7,378 bases of DNA from Nitrospira sp. (GTDB taxonomy: Bacteria > Nitrospirota > Nitrospiria > Nitrospirales > Nitrospiraceae): NCBI GenBank assembly GCA_015904075.1, contig JABMDH010000079.1, forward strand, positions 7,100-14,477. Reading direction: 5' to 3'. Position 1 is the stretch's first letter. Every line of letters starts with the position of its first letter. Under the pieces are notes generated by a model. It had not been told where the DNA came from, did not search any database, and saw only the letters and a list, made by a program, of their open reading frames with translations. The position numbers and the translations under genes are program-made. This document shows positions 1 through 4,821 of the stretch, piece after piece.

Positions 1-1225
1 TTACTTCATAGCAAATGGCCACGCCGAACTTCACGGGCCGCGAGCTGGTTGGACTGCCGCCGCGCAAGGACTTAGGCGTGAACGACAAAATCATCGGGCC
101 CGGCCCGGCTTCAAAATCGCCGATTCCTTCCACTAACTTGTCGAGGAAGAACAGCAGCGACGACTTCAGTGGAATATATTCTCCGAACGGCACCAGATGA
201 TGCTTGTCGTATCGGCCCAGCAGAGCGCCGTCTGCCCCCAATAGGTAGGCGCTGTTCAAGAGATAGGGCCTACGGTCCGGATAGAACCGCAACGCCGGGC
301 TTCCGGTGAGGATCGGCGCTTGTGCGCGGGCCGCCCACTCAATGAGCTTCAATTGGTAGTCCCGTTCCCGTTCCAGGACGAACGGCGTTGCGGCTTCCGG
401 CCAGACGACCAGATCGGTGCTGATCCCCAGTTTGGCGGTCAGCCGGTCGAACCGCTGCATGGTCTCATCGCGGTACTCGGCATCCCATTTCATCGCCTGG
501 TCGATGTTGGGTTGCACAACTCCCACGATAATGGAGGATTTCGATTGTGTGAGGTTTTCCTCCGTCAGCACGGAGGAGCTGTAGAGCCATGACAGTAGCA
601 TGAGAACCGCGGTAGTCGTAAGCAATTCCCATGGGAGCTTGACCGGGTGAAAGCCGCGAAAGAAGGGCATCAACCATAAGGTCAGCTCGGCAATGGCCAG
701 ATTGACCAGCACGATCAAGAAGGAGACCCCATAGACTCCTGTGTGATCCGCAATCTGAATCAGGTCCAAATTCTGGTATTGTGAATAGCCGAGCAGGCAC
801 CAGGGAAGGCCCGAGAGCGCATAGGTACGAATCAGCTCAAGCGCGACCCAGACGCAGGGGGCAAAGAAAATCCCATAGCGTGGGATCAGCTCACGCAGCC
901 AGACAACGGCCAGACTGTAGAGCCCGACATAGAGTCCGAGATAGGCAGTCAGTAGTAAGAGGATGGCGTAGCTGACCGGGAGGGGAACCTTGCCGTAGGT
1001 CGTCATGGCCGTAACGACCCATTCCATGATTCCGGTAAATCCGATGAGGCCGGTCAGCCATCCGATCCAAAAGGCGCGTCGTCGGGAGCACTGATCGAGA
1101 GCCAGATGCAGCGGGATCAGGGCGGCCCAGGCCAGCAACCCGTATTCAAAGCTGGGAAAGCACAGCGGTAGTAAGACACCGCTCGCGCAGGCGAAGAGAA
1201 TCTGGCGCGAACGAGGCAGGTCCAT
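1..1225 (-). CDS. lnt: Apolipoprotein N-acyltransferase (3' end beyond window)
   Basis: Lnt is an inner-membrane enzyme that moves an acyl chain from a phospholipid to the N-terminal amine of diacylglyceryl-cysteine, the last step of lipoprotein maturation. The 408 visible residues show the family layout. Hydrophobic segments fill roughly residues 8-40, 52-72, 84-110, 117-145, 160-190 and 200-216. A periplasmic nitrilase-like domain starts near residue 230. All three catalytic residues are visible: Glu277 in VVWPEAATP, Lys341 in RYDKHHLVPFGEY and Cys405 in AICYEV. They correspond to Glu267, Lys335 and Cys387 of the E. coli enzyme. The family is usually about 500 residues, so about 100 C-terminal residues lie outside the window. 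The ATG at 1225 is supported by an in-frame TAG three codons upstream and by alignment of the N-terminus with the first membrane helix of known Lnt. No Shine-Dalgarno motif is visible. The gene is divergent from the DUF4124 gene. Confidence 0.95.
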   Translation of the reverse strand, partial: MDLPRSRQILFACASGVLLPLCFPSFEYGLLAWAALIPLHLALDQCSRRRAFWIGWLTGLIGFTGIMEWVVTAMTTYGKVPLPVSYAILLLLTAYLGLYVGLYSLAVVWLRELIPRYGIFFAPCVWVALELIRTYALSGLPWCLLGYSQYQNLDLIQIADHTGVYGVSFLIVLVNLAIAELTLWLMPFFRGFHPVKLPWELLTTTAVLMLLSWLYSSSVLTEENLTQSKSSIIVGVVQPNIDQAMKWDAEYRDETMQRFDRLTAKLGISTDLVVWPEAATPFVLERERDYQLKLIEWAARAQAPILTGSPALRFYPDRRPYLLNSAYLLGADGALLGRYDKHHLVPFGEYIPLKSSLLFFLDKLVEGIGDFEAGPGPMILSFTPKSLRGGSPTSSRPVKFGVAICYEV

Positions 1226-1233
1226 TGCAGGCT

Positions 1234-1262
1234 ACGATAGCGAAAGCGTCCGGGACTTGCAA
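1234..1262 (-). promoter_or_regulatory. Putative sigma70-type promoter of lnt
   Basis: On the minus strand, TTGCAA (1262-1257) and TATCGT (1239-1234) are separated by exactly 17 bases. Each hexamer matches the -35/-10 consensus at 4 of 6 positions. The -10 box ends 8 bases before the lnt ATG, so transcription would begin at or within a base or two of the start codon. That would give a leaderless or nearly leaderless mRNA, consistent with the missing Shine-Dalgarno motif. This is inference from motifs only. Confidence 0.4.
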
Positions 1263-1298
1263 GGGAACGGGGAGGGATTGCAGAAGCCACTGCCTCAT

Positions 1299-1320
1299 TG
1301 TCCTGAGCGTAGTCGAAGGG
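1299..1320. repeat. Short dispersed repeat (CCTGAGCGTAGTCGAAGG type)
   Basis: The core CCTGAGCGTAGTCGAAGG matches, from memory, a short repeat scattered through intergenic regions of many environmental bacteria. When translated by chance it gives the peptide PFDYAQD, as it does here on the minus strand. Only one good copy lies in the window. A degenerate relative, CTGAGTCGAAG, is at 1724-1734 inside the larger repeat. Identification rests on recognition, not on multiple copies seen here. Confidence 0.5.
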
Positions 1321-1420
1321 GCAACAAATGGTATGAATCATGCGGGCTGAGAATAGCCTTGTGCATGACGAAGAGTTTACTTGACTCAATTCGGATCGAG
1401 GCCTATCGTACCTCTTGTGG

Positions 1421-1436
1421 GGGGAGTTAACGCCCC
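1421..1436. repeat. 16-bp near-perfect palindrome
   Basis: GGGG-A-GTTAAC-G-CCCC is symmetric about a central GTTAAC, with a single mismatched pair (A opposite G). As RNA it would be a poor hairpin because it has no loop, so it looks more like a dimeric protein-binding site than a terminator. It lies about 160 bases upstream of the lnt -35 box and about 400 bases upstream of the DUF4124 gene. No regulator can be assigned. Confidence 0.3.
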
Positions 1437-1482
1437 GAGGGAATATGGTTCATAAGGGGATCGAGCGTGAGGACGGTGTGCA

Positions 1483-1553
1483 GGACCAGCTTGTACTGGG
1501 AAGCCTAAAATCCTCCCAAGGTCTCCGTCGTACCTAATCGTCCTCGGTTAGGT
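1483..1553 (+). other. Two adjacent hairpins, candidate structured RNA or DNA element
   Basis: The stronger hairpin pairs ACCTAATCG (1532-1540) with CGGTTAGGT (1545-1553) around a TCCT loop: nine pairs including one G-T. Just upstream, an imperfect bulged stem pairs GGGA (1498-1501) with TCCC (1514-1517). Weaker TT/AA and CC/GG pairs extend it outward to 1483-1526. There is no T tract, so a standard intrinsic terminator is unlikely. It matches no RNA family that I recognise, and it could equally be a repeat element. Confidence 0.25.
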
Positions 1554-1652
1554 GCGTACTCCTCCCACCCAAATCTCTACATCAGTCATCGTCTGCCCAT
1601 ACTGCTCTCGTCTGTTTGTACAGCTGAGGGGCGGTCGAATTGTTTTTCGCCG

Positions 1653-1752
1653 CTCGTGAAGCGTATCTCACAAACCAAGAGGGGACACGTTCCCTTTCCG
1701 CTCAACGCTTCACGCTCGCCTCGCTGAGTCGAAGCGGGCTTCACGAGATACG
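1653..1752 (-). repeat. Intergenic palindromic repeat, copy 1
   Basis: CTCGTGAAGC (1653-1662) is the exact reverse complement of GCTTCACGAG (1738-1747). A further internal arm, CGCTTCACG, lies at 1706-1714. Read on the minus strand, 1714 to 1653 lines up with the copy at 4468-4542. The shared order is CGTGAAGCG, six variable bases, GGAAAG followed by AACGT, a TTGTTTG- or TTGGTTTG-like block, and GAGATACGCTTCACGAG. The internal GGGGACACGTTCCC at 1681-1694 is itself nearly self-complementary and resembles motifs seen in REP-like elements. It is probably a REP/MITE-type non-autonomous repeat. No transposase is in the window. Confidence 0.6.
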
Positions 1753-1821
1753 GTTTACGATCAATGCGGGTGCCGTTGTCATTCCTGCTGGGTTGAGGAG
1801 GGGATAACGAATACCGCCTGC

Positions 1822-1827
1822 TATACT
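1822..1827 (+). promoter_or_regulatory. Putative -10 box of the DUF4124 operon
   Basis: TATACT matches the -10 consensus at 5 of 6 positions and ends 9 bases before the ATG at 1837, which would place the transcription start within a few bases of the start codon. No -35 hexamer sits at the usual spacing: TTGAGG at 1793-1798 is 23 bases away. The AGGAGGGG at 1797-1804 is too far upstream to serve as a ribosome site for this ATG. Confidence 0.35.
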
Positions 1828-1836
1828 TTCATCACG

Positions 1837-2301
1837 ATGAATGTCTATGGCCTACTCAGCCTGTTGTCCTGTCTCGTGCTGTTGCCGACAGTGGGAACGG
1901 CTGGTCTCTATCAATGGACTGATGCTCAGGGGAATCTCCATATTACCGATACGCCGCCGCCTGTTCCTGAAAAGAAGTCTGCGGCTATCATTGAGGCGGC
2001 CCCACCGGTTTCTCAATCTGCGCCACAGAAGAGGACATCGATAAAGGGTCAGGTTTCGGTGGGGCGACCCCAGGCTGAAGTCCGTCCTACGCCCAATCTA
2101 ACGTCTGTTCCGCAGTTGCCTCGTGACGTGAAAAGTCACTCGATGCTCGGCAGTTTGAATCAGGCTCAGGCGACAACCACAAGTCCTTGGCAGGTATTTG
2201 AAGGGAGTTCGGCAAGTACCAAGGTCGCGGTTCAGCGCTGGACCGACGAAAAGGGTCTTGAGCATTTTGTCGATGCCGTACCGGGCACGCGACGGCGTTA
2301 G
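1837..2301 (+). CDS. Exported DUF4124 domain protein
   Basis: This 154-residue protein has an N-terminal signal peptide (about residues 1-22, hydrophobic LLSLLSCLVLLPTV, cleavage near GTAG). It is followed at once by the DUF4124 signature YQWTDAQGNLHITDTPP (residues 25-41). That motif is common at the start of small periplasmic or envelope proteins whose function is unknown. Residues 42-130 are Pro/Ser/Ala/Thr-rich and probably disordered. A second copy of the motif, QRWTDEKGLEHFVDAVP, sits near the C-terminus (about residues 133-149), so the protein carries the W-T-D-x-x-G-x-x-H-x-x-D pattern at both ends. The ATG directly precedes the signal peptide and has no clear Shine-Dalgarno motif. 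The propeller gene begins 12 bases after its stop, suggesting one operon. No specific role can be assigned. Confidence 0.85.
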   Translation: MNVYGLLSLLSCLVLLPTVGTAGLYQWTDAQGNLHITDTPPPVPEKKSAAIIEAAPPVSQSAPQKRTSIKGQVSVGRPQAEVRPTPNLTSVPQLPRDVKSHSMLGSLNQAQATTTSPWQVFEGSSASTKVAVQRWTDEKGLEHFVDAVPGTRRR

Positions 2302-2304
2302 CCT

Positions 2305-2308
2305 GGAG
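2305..2308 (+). promoter_or_regulatory. Ribosome binding site deciding the propeller start
   Basis: GGAG at 2305-2308 is five bases before the ATG at 2314. The alternative in-frame GTG at 2308 would overlap this site and have no upstream site of its own, so 2314 is preferred. Confidence 0.6.
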
Positions 2309-2313
2309 TGCGT

Positions 2314-3906
2314 ATGAAAGACTGCAGGGTGTTTTCCCCTATGCTGTATATTCTCGTTCTCATAGGAATCGTCATTGAAGGGCTGCTGCCGTGTGTGTCG
2401 GCTGCCGCGCTCCCTCGCGTATCTGCCGAGTTTTCAGAGGATGGACGCATGGCCGTCGTGCAGACGGCCGGGGATCTTGCCATCTGGGACATTGAGGCCA
2501 AAACTCTTGCCGGGAAGGTTCCGCAAGTTCAGTGCGACCAGGTCAGACTCTTGAAACAAGACGGCTGGGTGCTGTGTGCAGGAAACGGCGTGACGATCTA
2601 TGACTGGAAGCGGCAGATGGTTGTGGGCAGGATCCCACCGGAATCGAAGCACGCCATGCGTCTGTTGGCCTATTCGCGCGAGGCGGATCGCATGGTCGTT
2701 CGTCAGGGCAATGATGCAGTCAGCGTCTGGCATATCGGCGACAAATTAATACCGTTGAAGCATATTCCGCTTGATGCTGAAAAGGATGTGCTGTCGGCTG
2801 CCGCGTCGCCCGATACGAAGACACTGGCGGTGACACAGGGCCGGAAAGTTCTTCTCTATGACCTTCAGGGGACGGCCGTGCACGATATGGTGATGAAAGA
2901 CGGGCATCCGCACGATCTGCTCTTTGCGCCGAACGGTTCGATGCTGGCGGCGAGTATCGGGAATACGATCCTGCTGGTTGACACGGAGCAACGCACGATT
3001 CACGCGCGCGCGACATTGACGAGCGCAGAAGGCGCCCGTGGTCGTTTGGTGCCTCGCGTATTTTCACGTGACGGCCATCGGCTGGTGGCCGGCAACGGGC
3101 AATGGAGTTATCCGGTCTTCGAGGTTGAGACGGGCAAGTTGCTTGCGCTCACGGAATTCACCTATGTGGATCGGGAGCGGGGCGCGCGATCCAACATCCA
3201 GCTCCATACGGCCGATATTTCCGACGATGGGGACTATTTGGTCGGGCAGCCGGAACAGCCCGCCACGCTGCAGATCTGGGATCTGCGGACCGGTGCGATG
3301 TTGCCGGATTTATGCGGAGACGATTGCCGTAACATGGGGCCCGGTGTCGCATTGCTCAGATGGTCGCCTGATGGGTCGAAAATCCTCGTGGAGATGAATG
3401 GGGGGCGGAATGCCGAGGTGGCCGGGAAGGTGTCTCTCTGGGACGTCAGTACGCGCGCGCCAGAACTTGTTCTGGACCCCAGCCAACCTCAAGCGAAAAC
3501 CCTCGCCAAACGCACAGCCTCGCCGTCTCCGCACGCTGCCGGGTCCTCTGCTCCATCGGCCGGTTCGGCGTTTGTCCATGCATCGGCGGTACGCACGATG
3601 GCAACGTCTCCCACGACCAATCTCTTGGTCACGACTGGTGATGACGGTCTGCTCAAGGTCTGGAATCCCGGAAAAGGAACGCTCTTGCGTCGGCTCAAGC
3701 TGACCGCGCCAGCCAGTGCGCTGGGGTTCAGCGCTGATGGGACCATTCTGGCAGCGGGCACCGCTCAGGGAGAGGTCCGTCTGTGGGACACCCGGACATG
3801 GCGTGAATTCCCACCCTATTCGAGCCGGCAGGGGCAGATCAATGCGCTGCAATTTCTTCCCGGCAATCGATTGCTGGCCCTTGCGGGAGCAGTCCGTACC
3901 TATTAA
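2314..3906 (+). CDS. Exported WD40-like beta-propeller protein, N-terminal part of a frameshifted gene
   Basis: The 530 residues begin with a signal peptide (hydrophobic LYILVLIGIVIEGLL, probable cleavage near SAAA, residue 30), so the protein is probably periplasmic. Ten propeller strand signatures follow: LAIWD (near residue 58), VTIYD, VSVWH, VLLYD, ILLVD, YPVFE, LQIWD, VSLWD (near 377), LKVWN (near 450) and VRLWD (near 491). A Pro/Ser/Ala-rich linker (about 388-420) separates the first eight from the rest. The frame ends at a TAA in the middle of a blade. The next frame continues the fold to 4409 with four more signatures, for 14 in all, which fits two seven-bladed propellers in a protein of about 698 residues. 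Adding one G to the GGG run at 3885-3887 restores LALAGSSPYLLTASQTGQ. Propellers of this kind are binding scaffolds; no partner is evident. It follows the DUF4124 gene by 12 bases. Confidence 0.8.
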   Translation: MKDCRVFSPMLYILVLIGIVIEGLLPCVSAAALPRVSAEFSEDGRMAVVQTAGDLAIWDIEAKTLAGKVPQVQCDQVRLLKQDGWVLCAGNGVTIYDWKRQMVVGRIPPESKHAMRLLAYSREADRMVVRQGNDAVSVWHIGDKLIPLKHIPLDAEKDVLSAAASPDTKTLAVTQGRKVLLYDLQGTAVHDMVMKDGHPHDLLFAPNGSMLAASIGNTILLVDTEQRTIHARATLTSAEGARGRLVPRVFSRDGHRLVAGNGQWSYPVFEVETGKLLALTEFTYVDRERGARSNIQLHTADISDDGDYLVGQPEQPATLQIWDLRTGAMLPDLCGDDCRNMGPGVALLRWSPDGSKILVEMNGGRNAEVAGKVSLWDVSTRAPELVLDPSQPQAKTLAKRTASPSPHAAGSSAPSAGSAFVHASAVRTMATSPTTNLLVTTGDDGLLKVWNPGKGTLLRRLKLTAPASALGFSADGTILAAGTAQGEVRLWDTRTWREFPPYSSRQGQINALQFLPGNRLLALAGAVRTY

Positions 3907-4409
3907 CCGCGTCACAGACCGGACAGGTTGCCTGGGATATCGAGACATGGACCGAGATCGACAGGCCTGCTGGATTTCCTGAAAATTGGTCGGGTCTTGG
4001 ATGGAGACGTTCCTACCTTGCCACAACGGCACGCACCAGGAATCCCGGGGCCTCTGCCCTCACGGTCTGGGATCCGAGACGTAACGGTCCTGTTGCCGGT
4101 TTGGATATATTCACTAATGGAGACACTGAGGTGGTTGAAAAGGGCGCAACGTTGGCGCTGGGTGCGTCCTTGGCCCTCGACCCGTTGAATCGATGGGCCG
4201 CCACAAGAGTCGGCGAGCAGGTGTCTGTGTGGAATCTGGAGGATCAGGAAAGAAAGAAAACGTTCTCGGTGAAGATGCCCTATTATCTGCATTGGACAGG
4301 CGACGGGAAACATTTAGTTGTCTCTACGCTCGACCGGAAAGTGTTGATCTGGTCTGCGGAGACGATGGAGCCCGCGCACTTCCTTCTGGACCCTGCCGTC
4401 ACACAGTAA
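3907..4409 (+). pseudogene. Displaced C-terminal part of the propeller gene
   Basis: This stretch encodes the end of the beta-propeller protein, but in the frame one base behind the upstream part. Read in codons starting 3891, it gives SPYLLTASQTGQVAWDIETW, then LTVWD, VSVWN and VLIWS blade signatures, and stops with TAA at 4407-4409. The blades carry on directly from the interrupted one with nothing missing, so the break is recent or a sequencing artefact. Translation as it stands would end at 3906. An internal ATG at 4101 would yield only about 102 residues, which is not a complete propeller and has no good ribosome site. No slippery heptamer or downstream stimulator for programmed frameshifting is apparent at the junction. 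Confidence 0.75.
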
Positions 4410-4467
4410 CGCACTCTTCATGATGACTTCTGCTGCAATCGTGCTTTGCGGAGTTCGACTTGTCGTT

Positions 4468-4547
4468 CGTGAAGCGCAGGATGGAAAGAACGTTTCCGTT
4501 CCGGATGTCCTTGTTTGCGAGATGCGAGATACGCTTCACGAGATACG
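4468..4547 (+). repeat. Intergenic palindromic repeat, copy 2
   Basis: CGTGAAGCG (4468-4476) is the reverse complement of CGCTTCACG (4532-4540). CGAGATACG occurs twice, at 4525-4533 and 4539-4547. The 15-mers GCTTCACGAGATACG (4533-4547) and GAGATACGCTTCACG (4526-4540) both recur exactly in copy 1, the second on the opposite strand. An internal GGAAAG-AACG-TTTCC-GTTCC stretch (4483-4502) could form a small hairpin. It sits between the end of the propeller gene and the promoter of the topoisomerase operon, where its hairpin might also stop or attenuate transcription. Confidence 0.6.
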
Positions 4548-4663
4548 TTCTGCGAGGAACAGTGCCGGGCCATTCGGGTTGAATTTCCACTCCAAACGCA
4601 ACACTCCTGTCCGGACGGAATGAAAGAATCGGCGATGGGGTTTCCTCACGCGGCTGTTCTGTG

Positions 4664-4669
4664 TACAAT
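4664..4669 (+). promoter_or_regulatory. Putative -10 box of the topoisomerase VI operon
   Basis: TACAAT matches the -10 consensus at 5 of 6 positions and lies 37 bases before the ATG at 4707. The hexamer 17 bases upstream is TTTCCT (4641-4646), a poor -35. The position leaves a short untranslated leader that includes the ribosome site at 4699-4703. Confidence 0.35.
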
Positions 4670-4698
4670 GCCGCGCGATTTCAGTTGTACCGTTCTGT

Positions 4699-4703
4699 GA
4701 GGA
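4699..4703 (+). promoter_or_regulatory. Ribosome binding site before the ATG at 4707
   Basis: GAGGA ends three bases before the ATG at 4707, slightly close but the best ribosome site in the leader. It supports translation starting at 4707 rather than at 4822, where only a weak AGGG (4810-4813) is present. Confidence 0.45.
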
Positions 4704-4706
4704 TGA

Positions 4707-4821
4707 ATGGCCAAGAAACACTCAACGCCTCCATCGACTGCTGCTTCGACTACCGCCAAGCCTTTGTCTGAATCGCCTGTGCAGAAGAAAGCTGCGAAGC
4801 CTGTGCAACAGGGCCGTCGAA
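4707..4821 (+). other. Out-of-frame N-terminal tail of Top6B
   Basis: From the ATG at 4707 the sequence encodes about 38 residues beginning MAKKHSTPPSTAAS and rich in Lys, Ala, Pro, Ser and Thr. This looks like a disordered basic tail, which bacterial Top6B proteins often carry before the conserved core. The frame differs from the core by one base. Removing one A from the AAA at 4820-4822 would join it as GRRMGARQREISV and give a 700-residue protein. Beyond this point the 4707 frame reads on to 5069 but is only a shadow of top6B. A separate short leader peptide is possible but less likely. Confidence 0.55.

Larger units (their letters stand above)
1226..1836. other. 611-base divergent intergenic region without a gene
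   Basis: No open frame in this stretch looks like a protein. The only longer minus-strand frame crossing its left end (1389-1117) runs out of frame into lnt and is translated repeat sequence. The region holds the lnt promoter, a short dispersed repeat near 1300, a near-palindrome at 1421-1436, two adjacent hairpins at 1483-1553, a palindromic repeat at 1653-1752 and a -10-like box at 1822. The length and the density of inverted repeats suggest a repeat-accumulating spacer between divergent transcription units. Confidence 0.8.

Noticed and set aside
320..592. Plus-strand open frame of 90 codons
   Set aside because: It lies opposite the Lnt nitrilase-like domain, whose catalytic Glu and Lys are intact on the minus strand.
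1117..1389. Minus-strand open frame of 90 codons overlapping the lnt start
   Set aside because: It is out of frame with lnt over their shared bases, and its middle is the translated FDYAQD dispersed repeat.
1483..1553. Intrinsic terminator for a gene on either strand
   Set aside because: Neither hairpin is followed by a T tract on either strand, and no gene ends nearby.
1653..1752. CRISPR array
   Set aside because: The repeats are inverted palindromic arms with irregular spacing, not regularly spaced direct repeats with unique spacers.
3885..3906. Programmed -1 frameshifting to make the full propeller protein
   Set aside because: No X-XXY-YYZ slippery heptamer and no obvious downstream stem or pseudoknot is seen at the junction. 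A one-base indel explains it more simply.
3310..4032. Minus-strand open frame of 240 codons opposite the propeller gene
   Set aside because: It is antisense to clear WD40-like blades and its translation is Arg/Pro-rich without a fold signature.
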